Source: JAQVPN01 sp036170435 (GTDB taxonomy: Bacteria > Patescibacteriota > Gracilibacteria > BD1-5 > UBA6164). Taken from it: a stretch of DNA of 14,538 nucleotides. Of the stretch, positions 1-7,415 are shown piece after piece. The notes beneath the pieces are model-generated. The model was not told the origin of the DNA and ran no database searches. It saw nothing but the letters and a program-made list of their open reading frames with translations. Numbering within the stretch: position 1 is the stretch's first letter; every line of letters starts with the position of its first letter. Where the stretch lies: NCBI GenBank assembly GCA_036170435.1, contig JAVHPF010000039.1:1-14538 (forward strand), read 5' to 3'. The position numbers were made by a program, and so were the translations under genes.

Positions 1-649
1 CTGGATTTTTGCCACTTATACTAGTTGCAGTTATATTTTGTTTTAATAATTGAAATCAACAAGCAATCATAGAAACATTTACAAAATCTCCTTTTCCTGT
101 TTTTTCTCTTTTATATAGAAGTGAAGCAATTCCAAGAGCCAAAGAATTACCAGAAAATGCATCAATCATCGCTGTAGCATTTTTAATTGGTTTATCTTCG
201 CCATTAAAAGAAGCTATTCCACTTTCAGCTTGTACAATAACATCATAGGCTTTCTTATCCCAATTTTCTCAATATCCGTTTACTGAACCATAAATAAGTC
301 TTGGATTTATAGATTTTAAAGTTTCATAATCTATTTTCAATCTTTTTTTAACTGACGGTGAAAAATTTTCTACAAATATATCAACTTCCTTAATTAATTC
401 ATAAAACAAAGCTAATCACTTGTCTGTTTTAATATCAAGGTTTATAGATTTTTTTCATCTATTTAATACTTCAAAATAACCACTTTTTCAATTTTTAATT
501 GGATAAAATAATCTAGATTCATCAAAAAAATTTTCAGTTTCTATTTTCAAAACTTCTGCTCCATAATCTGCAAAATATCTAGTACAAAAAGGACCAGAAA
601 ATATTCTAGAACAATCGAGTACTTTTATTCATGTAAATAAGTTTTCCAT
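1..649 (-). CDS. CoA-transferase family III (CaiB/BaiF), C-terminal part outside window
   Basis: The visible N-terminal 216 residues fit the formyl-CoA transferase / CaiB family, which moves CoA between carboxylic acids through an aspartyl-CoA intermediate. Landmarks in order are GIKVLD near residue 7, SGPFCTRYFADYGAEVLKIE at 18-37, RGKKSINLDIK at 64-74, ENFSP at 94-98 and NGYGE at 124-128. D163 in the MIDAFSG segment lies where the family's catalytic aspartate is expected, followed by REKTGKGDFVNVSM. Several family glycines, including those in RGKKS and GYGE, are TGA codons, so the frame is open only if UGA is glycine. The ATG at 647-649 is the first start and has no Shine-Dalgarno site. The substrate cannot be told because the specificity-bearing C-terminal half lies beyond position 1. 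A promoter lies just upstream. Confidence 0.88.
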
Positions 650-681
650 TAATTTATTTTTATCAGTTTAAATTGGAATAA

Positions 682-709
682 AATATAGCCGAAAAGATAA
701 GTTTTACAA
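682..709 (-). promoter_or_regulatory. Putative sigma70-type promoter for the CoA-transferase gene
   Basis: On the minus strand a TTGTAA box (704-709) and a TATATT box (682-687) are separated by 16 nt, about 33 nt upstream of the ATG. The match is by eye in AT-rich DNA, where chance hits are common, so it is only a candidate. Confidence 0.35.
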
Positions 710-713
710 ACAA

Positions 714-749
714 AAAAATAAAATCACTAAATTTAGTGATTTTATTTTT
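714..749 (-). terminator. Intrinsic terminator after the thioredoxin-like gene
   Basis: This is a perfect 36-nt palindrome centred on 731/732, with core CACTAAATTTAGTG and flanking A and T runs. It lies 13 nt beyond the tandem stop codons of the thioredoxin-like gene. The T run on the minus strand makes it a terminator for that gene. Confidence 0.75.
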
Positions 750-762
750 AATAATTAACTTA

Positions 763-1095
763 TTATCCACAATGACCTGAACAAGAACCACATCCACCTG
801 ATCCACAAGAATCAGCTCCAGATTCTTCTCCACCACCAATTATACTCATAAACATAGAAGTAATTTCTTCTTTTTCAGGAACAAGTCCTTCAAAAATTAC
901 ATCTTTAAATTCTATAGATTCTTCTTCTATAATAAAAGCTGGTTCAGCAGTAATTCCAAGTTCAGTTTTCACATTTTCGTCATTACTAGTTTCAAGAGCT
1001 ATAAATTCACTAAGTCCTAAATCTTCTAGAGATTCTTTTACAATGTTTAATAAATTTGTAGAATCTGCATTTGATCAATATATTATTACTTTCAT
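763..1095 (-). CDS. Thioredoxin-fold small protein lacking CxxC, with four-cysteine tail
   Basis: The protein has 110 residues. Residues 1-85 resemble the small 'redox-active disulfide protein 2' / glutaredoxin-like thioredoxin fold: MKVIIYG, an amphipathic helix LLNIVKESLEDLG, then GITAEPAFIIEE with the expected cis-proline segment (EPAF), and a strand FEGLVPEKEEI. Where the family carries GxxCxxC the sequence reads GSNADST (7-13), so both active-site cysteines are missing. The C-terminus is instead a flexible Gly/Ser tail with C97, C102, C105, H108 and C109, suited to metal binding or thiol exchange (inference). The ATG at 1093-1095 is chosen because reading through one TGA (Gly7) restores the first strand and helix; a standard-code reading would start at an internal codon and lose them. 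It ends with two TAA codons and a terminator. Confidence 0.7.
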
Positions 1096-1111
1096 CTTTT
1101 TTTCTGGTTTA

Positions 1112-1117
1112 ATTATA
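1112..1117 (-). promoter_or_regulatory. Putative -10 box for the thioredoxin-like gene
   Basis: A perfect TATAAT on the minus strand lies about 16 nt upstream of the ATG, which would give a very short leader. No convincing -35 box is visible, because that position overlaps the preceding terminator. Confidence 0.3.
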
Positions 1118-1122
1118 TAAAT

Positions 1123-1159
1123 AAAAAAGCAAACATATTTTATTTATGTTTGCTTTTTT
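1123..1159 (-). terminator. Intrinsic terminator after the bL25 gene
   Basis: The stem AAAAAAGCAAACATA pairs with TATGTTTGCTTTTTT around a 7-nt AT loop, 23 nt after the bL25 stop codon. The minus-strand product ends in a T run. The A/T flanks are symmetric, but only minus-strand genes surround it. Confidence 0.8.
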
Positions 1160-1182
1160 TCCTAATTTTTTTCTAAATTTAA

Positions 1183-1782
1183 TTAAGCAGCAGCTTCAAC
1201 AGTAGCAGTAGCAACTTCTTCATCAACTTTATGAACTTTTGGTTTATCAGCAACAACAACAGTAGCATGAGCATCTGTTACAACTGTAAATTTTTTATCT
1301 ATAACTAAGTCTGAAACTTTAATAACGTCACCTACTTTAGCTAATTTTGTTAAATCAACAGTAAAATTGTCTACTAAGTCTTTAGGTTCACATTTTACTT
1401 CTAATTCTTTAAGATGTTCTTCTAAAACTGCACCTTCTTTAGCAGCAGCAGAATCTCCAACAAAAACTAGAGGAATATGAGTATGAACTTTTTCACCTTT
1501 AACAACAGCGATAAAATCAATATGTTGGAAATCTCCAGAAACTGGTTCTCTTTGGATATCATGAACTAGAACTTCGATTTTATTTTTTCCAAAATCAAGA
1601 GTAATAACATGATTTTCTCCTGAAATTCTAAACATTTTTAAAAATGTTGAATAATCCATTTTTACCATTATTGGTTCTTGGTGGTGTCCGTAAACGATAC
1701 CAGCTAACATTTTTAAAGGTTTTAGTGCCTTAGGACCTTCTTCTTTTGTTCTCACTTCTACATTTAAAACTAAATTTTCCAT
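1183..1782 (-). CDS. rplY: Ribosomal protein bL25 (Ctc/TL5 type)
   Basis: This 199-residue protein of the large ribosomal subunit binds 5S rRNA. Recognition rests on the N-terminal L25 domain, with LAGIVYGHHQEPIMVKMD at about 26-43 and the hallmark VLVHDIQREPVSGDFQHIDF at about 71-90. A second CTC-type beta domain follows (IPLVFVGDSAAAKEGAVLEE, then LEVKCEPKDL), ending in an Ala/Val/Glu-rich tail. The length is normal for the long Ctc form. It is the only host gene here with no TGA: all ten glycines are GGN. This suggests that a highly expressed gene avoids the reassigned codon. It has its own promoter and terminator, so it is monocistronic. The ATG at 1780-1782 has no Shine-Dalgarno sequence. 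Confidence 0.95.
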   Translation of the reverse strand: MENLVLNVEVRTKEEGPKALKPLKMLAGIVYGHHQEPIMVKMDYSTFLKMFRISGENHVITLDFGKNKIEVLVHDIQREPVSGDFQHIDFIAVVKGEKVHTHIPLVFVGDSAAAKEGAVLEEHLKELEVKCEPKDLVDNFTVDLTKLAKVGDVIKVSDLVIDKKFTVVTDAHATVVVADKPKVHKVDEEVATATVEAAA

Positions 1783-1819
1783 AGTTATTTTTGATATATT
1801 AAATAATAATTACGGGGGG

Positions 1820-1847
1820 ATTTTATACAAAAAGCAAAATTTATCAA
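1820..1847 (-). promoter_or_regulatory. Sigma70-type promoter for the bL25 gene
   Basis: TTGATA (1842-1847) and TAAAAT (1820-1825), each one mismatch from consensus, are separated by 16 nt on the minus strand. The predicted transcript would begin near a CCCCCC run (1814-1819) and have a leader of about 30 nt before the ATG. Confidence 0.55.
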
Positions 1848-1927
1848 ATCTTTTTTACTAAAAAGTATTTTTTGTGATTTTTTTAGTGGAATAAATATTT
1901 TTTATTATCTATTTTTCTAGTAGTTTT

Positions 1928-4276
1928 TTAAATTTTTTGTGTTCAATCTTGATACCATTTATCACATTCAATATTTTTTACCAAATCTTGGTCTCAATTT
2001 AATTCAAATCAAATTTCCTTGGCTAATTTTCTTGTATATTCATCAAAATATTTATCTATTGGAATATCAACTCTTCAAGAATAATACATCTTATATCTAG
2101 ATAATTTTTTATCTTCTCAAATTGTTATTAAACATCTTCCAAGTAAAGTTCAATCTTCATTTCTTATGTAATAAACTCATTTATTTACATCAATAGTATT
2201 ACTTATTGCTGAATAATAATTTCAAACTGATGAATAAAATGATAAACAACTTCAATCTACCCAATTTCACATCATAAGAGATTTAATTGGATCTAATTCG
2301 CGTTCTATAATTATTTTACTAGATTTTTTAGCCTTAAAATCAGAATTATTTTTTTCTAGTTTAAAAATTTCTTTTATTTGAAATTTTAAATCTTCATAAA
2401 TATTTAATTCTCATATTTTCTCTTTTATATTTTCTTTTTGTTTCTTTATTTCTAAATAAAAATATTTCTTTAATTCTAATTTATTTTCAAAATTTGTTTC
2501 AAATTCAAATCATAATTTATTTAGTTCTTCTATTTTTTTGATAGCAGTTTCTATATGATGATTTATTCTTAATTCTGTATTTTTATTTGAAGATTCTGAT
2601 TCTATATTTTTTATTTCATCAGATGGAATAATTTCTTTTCTATTTTTAGAAAGCCATACTTCTTGTTGTACTTTACTTAAATTTCTATCTAACCAGTTTA
2701 TATTTCCTGTAGTTTTATATTGATTTAATTCCTCCAAATTATCAAATTTTCAAGTCAAATAATCAAGTAATAATCTATTTATTTCTCTTTTATTATAACT
2801 TGGATTAAGTGACATTTTATAAGCTTCAATAAAATCTTCTCTATCTAATTTAGAATTATCTATAGAATCAAAATCAATGTTTTGTCATCATAATTCGCTT
2901 TTAAAATCAGAAATTAATCTTTCTTTAAATACTTTGTAATATAGATTATCAAAATGAATTAATAAATTTTCCATGTATAATTTTTCAAGTCATTTAACAT
3001 TTTTCCATTTTAATAAATTTTGAAATTGCTTAATTATTTTCTCATGATTTTGTTTATTTGAAAGTAAAATACTATTAAATTCTATTCATAAATCTACTTC
3101 ATTAATATTTCTATTCTCGTCTATAAAATCATCGAAAGTTTTAAAATTTTCTAAATGTAAATTTAACCGATATTCAGATGAAAAAGATACTTTTTCAAGA
3201 AATCATAATAATGATTTTTGTTTATTCTCTAAAAAATAATAAAGAAATGTTTTTAATTTATTTGATAACTTTAAATCATTATAAAAACATTTTTTTATAT
3301 TACTTTTACTATCTAATACCTTTTTATCTAAAAAATGTATAAATTTATCTTTCTTATCCTCATCAAAAGTATCTAGAATAAAATCAAATAATCTAAAATA
3401 TTTATCATATCAATGTTTGAGGAAATTAATGTAATATTCTTTTGAAACATTTTTTTCTAAATCACTTGAACTTGTTGAAATTTCCTTGATATATTTTGTT
3501 CTTGGGGAATCAAAAAATATATATATTAAATTTTTGTTTTCAAGTAATTTTTCAAATGATTTAATATCATTAATATCAAAGATCTTCAATAAATAAAAAA
3601 AATTATCTTCAGCATCATCACGAGTACTATTTAATAGTAAATTATGTAAATTATTATTTCATAATATCTCAAAAAAAGCCTCTAAATCGGTAACATTATA
3701 TAAAGTAATTAAATAATTTAAAATATTAATATTTCTATATAAAACTATGTTTCCAAATTTATCTATAGTATTTAAAAAAACATCTCTATGTGAAGTTAGA
3801 TTAGTAATTAATTCTAAATTAAGAAATTTAGAACGTGATAATATTTTCCTAATATTTTCATCTTTAATAAAATAATTAAAATCATTTTTTGTCTTACAAA
3901 ATTTCATAATTAAAGAAATTTTATTTTCATCCAATTCTAATAAAAATAATCTAAACTTATTATCTTCTTCCAAGTTATTAGAGAATTCATCTAAACTTTG
4001 TCAAAAAATAAGTTTTTCAGTTAGTTCTAAAGAAAAGTTATTATTCGGAAATCTATCCTTTAATTCTTTCTGATATTCTTTTATATTTTCTATATATCGT
4101 CACATCACCTCAAAATCATCTTTTTCAAATTTATTTTTTCATTCTTCTTTCAAAACATTTTCAACATAATCTCTAAAATAGTCTTTGAAACCAGAAATAG
4201 CCTTATTTTCTTTGAATAAGGCTTTTATTTCTGATTTTTCGATATTTTTTAAAGTTCAAATTGGAAGTTTCGTCAT
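1928..4276 (-). CDS. Large helical protein of unknown function with conserved-looking C-terminal domain
   Basis: The protein has 782 residues in one open frame only when TGA is read as glycine. I do not recognise the family with certainty. Residues 1-640 are almost entirely charged and amphipathic helices rich in Lys, Glu, Asn, Leu and Phe, as in a helical solenoid, with no signal peptide or membrane segment. From residue 660 the character changes: MMGNWVDGSCLSF, then ISNTIDVNKGVYYIRNEDG, then LLGRCLI, followed by YKMYYSGRVDI and a final helix EYTRKLAKEIGFEL. This Gly/Cys segment, followed by a beta hairpin and an Asn-Lys-Gly turn, resembles a C-terminal domain I have seen in large uncharacterised bacterial proteins; I cannot name it. 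C677 and C715 are candidate functional residues. The gene stands alone and diverges from the EamA gene. Confidence 0.75.
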
Positions 4277-4303
4277 ATAACTTTTTTTTAATTTATTTAG
4301 TTT

Positions 4304-4332
4304 ATTTTACTATATTTTGCTTTAAAAATCAA
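4304..4332 (-). promoter_or_regulatory. Putative promoter for the 782-residue protein gene
   Basis: TTGATT (4327-4332) and TAAAAT (4304-4309) are separated by 17 nt on the minus strand. The -10 box lies about 28 nt upstream of the ATG. It is back to back with the EamA promoter. Confidence 0.4.
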
Positions 4333-4350
4333 AAAAATAAGCTTTTATAC

Positions 4351-4378
4351 TTGAAAAAAACTCCTTTAAGGATATATT
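4351..4378 (+). promoter_or_regulatory. Putative promoter for the EamA transporter gene
   Basis: TTGAAA (4351-4356) and TATATT (4373-4378) are separated by 16 nt on the plus strand, 38 nt before the ATG. A small CCTTTAAGG palindrome lies in the spacer. Confidence 0.4.
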
Positions 4379-4416
4379 CAAAAAGAAATAATTAAAATTA
4401 AAGAAAAATAATAAAC

Positions 4417-5268
4417 ATGTATTACCTAGCAATATCAATTTCAGTTTTATCTTATGTTCTATCAGATTTACTTTTTGCTTCACAAATAAGAAAATATTGA
4501 AGCTTAAAAGTAAATATTTTCAGAAGTTTTATACTAGTTTTTTTGATGAGCTTTTTACTATTTTTTGCAGATTTTTCGAAATTAAATTTAGAAATTTTTA
4601 TATTATCTATTTTATTTTGAATTTCTTGAGCTATTTATTTTTTATCTTCACTTGAAGCTTACAAATTTTTACCTGCTTGAATAGTTAGTGCTGTAATTTC
4701 ACTTGAAAGTTTAATCGTAATGATTTTATGATATTTAGTATTTGCAGAAAAATTTTCTATTCTTGCTTATTTTTGAGCTTTTATTTTGATTACATCAACT
4801 ATAGTTTTAACATTAATAAAAAATAATTTTTCACATTTAGATAAAAGATGGCACTATGGAATAATACTTGCTACTTTATGACTTTTCTGATGAGCTTTTT
4901 GGTGATTTTGATTTGCTTATATAGCTCGTGAAACTGATATTTACTTAGCTGGTTTTTTATCTCATTTTAGTATATTTTTGATTCTATTTCCTTTAAGTTT
5001 TTTTATAAAATGATTTTACTTGAAAGATTTTGATAAAATATCATTATTTAAAAAAATCTTTTTTTCTACAGCTATTTACTGACTTGCAACTTTAGCTTAT
5101 TTTTATTCAACTATGATTTGAAAAGTTTCTTTATCAATATTATTTTTATCAATTATTCCTGTAATTGTTGCTATAATTTGAAATTTTGTTTTCAAAGAAA
5201 AACTATATCTATCTCAACGGATTTTAATAATTTTGTCTTTTATATGACTATTACTTATTAATTTATAA
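4417..5268 (+). CDS. EamA / drug-metabolite transporter family permease
   Basis: This 283-residue integral membrane protein has about ten hydrophobic segments, the usual size for a two-repeat EamA (DMT) exporter of small metabolites. Each half ends with the family pattern of glycine, hydrophobic run, acidic residue and lysine: ILGYLVFAEKF at 103-113 followed by AYFGAFILI, and AIIGNFVFKEKL at 252-263 followed by FIGLLLINL. Many of these glycines are TGA, including the stretch GLFGGAFWGFGFAYIARET at 155-173, where two tryptophans use TGG. Reading TGA as tryptophan would destroy the family pattern. The gene is monocistronic and the only plus-strand gene in the window, with a promoter before it and a terminator touching its stop codon. 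The substrate cannot be predicted. Confidence 0.88.
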
Positions 5269-5296
5269 AAAAATGAAGCAAAAGCTTCATTTTTTT
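5267..5296. terminator. Bidirectional terminator between EamA and CoaD-CoaE genes
   Basis: A7-TGAAGC pairs perfectly with GCTTCA-T7 around an AAAA loop. It lies between two convergent genes and overlaps both stop codons by two bases (EamA stop 5266-5268, CoaD-CoaE stop 5295-5297). It has T runs in both directions and should serve both transcripts. Confidence 0.88.
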
Positions 5297-6464
5297 AATA
5301 CTCAAAATTCTTTCTTTTTTCATATTCTAAAATCATAGAATCATATATTTCTCAAATATTATAAGTTGTAGAATCGATATCTATAAAAAGTCTATTTTCA
5401 TATTTCTTTTGCATATTTTTAATTCCTGAAACTCTGTCTCTGCGAGATACTTGATTATTAAGTCTATGTTCTATCTGCTCAGAATTTAAATTATCTCTTC
5501 GTTTAATTCTTTTTCTTTGTTCGGCTTTAGTGGTTCCTATATGAATAATATTTTCATCAAAAATATAAGTAAGTTTTCTATCAAAAATTATTGCTCATTC
5601 TACCAAAACCATTCAAGGATTTTGTATAGAATCTACTTTTTTTCTAAGAATATGAATCATCGGTTCAAGCATAATATTCATTAAATTTTCCATTTTTTCT
5701 TTTGAAGCAAAAACTATATCTCAAAGCCTTTTCTTGTTTGTAGTTCAATCAGAATTCAATACTTTTTTCCCGAATTTTTCTGCAATTTTATCTCTTATAT
5801 TTTGGAATAATGCTAAATCAAATGATTCATGTATTTCTTTTGTAATTTGATCCAAATTGATATAAGTTATCGGCAAATTTTTATCCTTAGAATAATCAGC
5901 CAAAGCATTGCATAAAGTAGATTTTCAAGAGGCAATTCATCAAGTTACTCAAATTATAAACTTCCCTGTTTGTTTCATTCTAAGAGCTTCTCTAACTATT
6001 GGATTAGCGAGAGATGCTATATCTCCAGAAAATTGTGAAATTGCTTTTAGGGAGCTAGAACTTATAGTATTTTTTAATGGGTCAAGTTGTGGAATTATTA
6101 TAGTTTTCACATCTCAAGCAAATTTCTTTGAAGCTAGAGCAATCTCTTTCTCATATTCAAAATCTTTTCCATCCCTCACTCATTTAAGTATTCAAGATCT
6201 ATTATTTTCATAAACATAATCTGCAATAACTCAAGAATGAATGATTACTTCAACTCTCTTTTTGATATTTTCTGGAATAGTTTTTTCTATTAATATTTTC
6301 CTCTCAGAAGCTGAAAAAGTAGTTTTCTTATTTGGATTAACACCTATCAAAATCTCAATATTTCAAACAGGATTTATATCTAAATAATCTTTTATAACAG
6401 CTTCATGTCAGTAAGTCCAAGGATCAAATGAACCTGGAAAAACAATTGTATTATTCTTTTTCAT
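5295..6464 (-). CDS. coaD-coaE: Bifunctional phosphopantetheine adenylyltransferase / dephospho-CoA kinase fusion
   Basis: This 389-residue fusion carries the last two steps of CoA synthesis: 4'-phosphopantetheine plus ATP gives dephospho-CoA, which is then phosphorylated to CoA. The CoaD part (1-160) shows FPGSFDPWTYGH (9-20, with the nucleotidyltransferase (T/H)xGH motif), GVRDGKDFEYE near 95-105 and ISSSSLK at 134-140. The CoaE part (168-389) shows the P-loop GVTGGIASGKST (172-183), LDQITKEIH, VLVEGAIIFD and a lid region QRKRIKRRD followed by a helix ending RLNNQ. Three P-loop glycines and the GH glycine of CoaD are TGA. Bacteria usually encode CoaD and CoaE separately; the order here matches eukaryotic COASY. 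The gene follows NAD kinase by 7 nt and ends in a terminator. The cell would need imported or upstream-made phosphopantetheine (inference). Confidence 0.93.
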
Positions 6465-6471
6465 AAGTTTT

Positions 6472-7284
6472 TTATTTAATAATAAATCACTGTTCTGCAT
6501 AAACTTTGTTTTCAAACTCTTTTAAGTAAGAATTTGCTATAAGTAAATTTACTTTTAATCTAGATTTTTGAACTATTATATCTACATCTCACCTATAATT
6601 TTTAATTACAGTTTGGTCATCTGCAAATATTGATAATTCAGGTTTTCTTGCATTATTTTTATGAACTTTTACTATTTGTTTATTTGGAAAAACAATAGGT
6701 CTTATTCATTGAGGTTCAAATACATTAAGTCCTGTAGCTATAAAAGTATTTGCATTATGAGGCAAAATTGGTCATCCTGCTGATCTATTATAACCAGTAG
6801 AGCCAGCTGGAGTAGAAATAAGTAATCAATCTCATCTCATATTTATGCTTGAATATTCTCAAATAGAAATATCTGTATCTATCATTTTTGCTCAAGCTGC
6901 TTTTATTGCAATTTCATTAAATGCTTTTGCTGAAATCTCTCATTTTTCTGTAATAACTTTTATATCCAAAAGTGGATAAGATTTCCTTTTGAAACCATTA
7001 TGTTCTTCTATAGCTTCTCTTGAATTAAGTAAAAATCATTTTGTTCAGAAATTTATAGGCATGTAATCTACTCTTTCTGCTGCAGTTTCTCAAATAGCTT
7101 TCAAAATAGTACCATCTCAACCTAAAATCATATAAACATCTTGATTTACTCGGTCAAATAATTCATTCAATTTCTCTTCCCTAGCTAAAAAATTAGCTAT
7201 ATCTTGGTCTTTATTTTTTATTCTATATTTATCTACAAGGATATTTTTCCCTGCAGAATGTTCAATCAAAACTAAATCTTTCAT
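6472..7284 (-). CDS. nadK: NAD kinase
   Basis: The protein has 270 residues and phosphorylates NAD at the 2' position to make NADP in the cytoplasm. Family motifs are LGGDGT (54-59), INFGTKGFL (77-85), AFNEIAIK (121-128) and GDGLLISTPAGSTGY (151-165), followed by SAGGPI and RPIVFP. The N-terminus is short but complete for compact forms. About two thirds of its glycines are TGA, including the second glycine of GGDG, which makes it one of the clearest witnesses of the recoding. The ATG at 7282-7284 lies 131 nt after the PHP-NMNAT stop, behind a GC-rich hairpin element, and has no Shine-Dalgarno site. It is tightly linked (7 nt) to the CoaD-CoaE gene downstream, so the two are surely cotranscribed. 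Confidence 0.95.
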
Positions 7285-7309
7285 AATTTTATTTGATTAA
7301 GGGATAAAT

Positions 7310-7410
7310 AATCCCCCGACTCGTTCCTCGTCACCCCCTTAATAAGGGGGACTTTAAGTTTTTTCAGAAGTCCCCCTTATCAAGGGGGATGTCCGTAGGA
7401 CAGGGGGATT
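7310..7410. repeat. GC-rich MITE-like element with terminal inverted repeats
   Basis: A 101-bp block stands out sharply from AT-rich surroundings. Its ends are perfect 8-bp inverted repeats, AATCCCCC (7310-7317) and GGGGGATT (7403-7410). Inside are two hairpins of nearly the same sequence, CCCCCTT/AAGGGGG (7334-7350 and 7372-7388), and a GTCC/GGAC hairpin (7391-7401). An overlapping GGGAT/ATCCC hairpin (7301-7315) touches the left end. No open frame and no clear target-site duplication are seen. It lies within the cofactor operon between PHP-NMNAT and NAD kinase. It could be a non-autonomous mobile element, or an RNA structure that processes or attenuates the transcript. Confidence 0.65.
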
Positions 7411-7415
7411 TTGTC

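Noticed and set aside
1851..1873. A terminator between the 782-residue gene and bL25
   Set aside because: Only a 4-bp TACT/AGTA stem with A/T flanks is present, too weak to support, and it lies upstream of the bL25 promoter region.
1928..4276. A decayed pseudogene region made of many short fragments
   Set aside because: All the interruptions are TGA; no TAA, TAG or frameshift breaks the 782-codon frame. With TGA as glycine it is one intact gene.
4417..5268. TGA read as tryptophan (mycoplasma-type code 4)
   Set aside because: It would place tryptophan at EamA glycine positions and, in other genes, inside the P-loop of CoaE and GGDG of NAD kinase, which would destroy the active sites. TGG is used for tryptophan in the same genes.
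5908..6213. A 101-residue open frame on the plus strand
   Set aside because: It lies wholly within the CoaD-CoaE gene on the opposite strand, overlapping its best motifs, and has no known features or ribosome binding site.
7310..7410. A CRISPR array, because of repeated CCCCCTT..AAGGGGG units
   Set aside because: There are only two units with unequal surroundings, no regular spacers and no cas genes. Terminal inverted repeats fit a mobile or structural element better.
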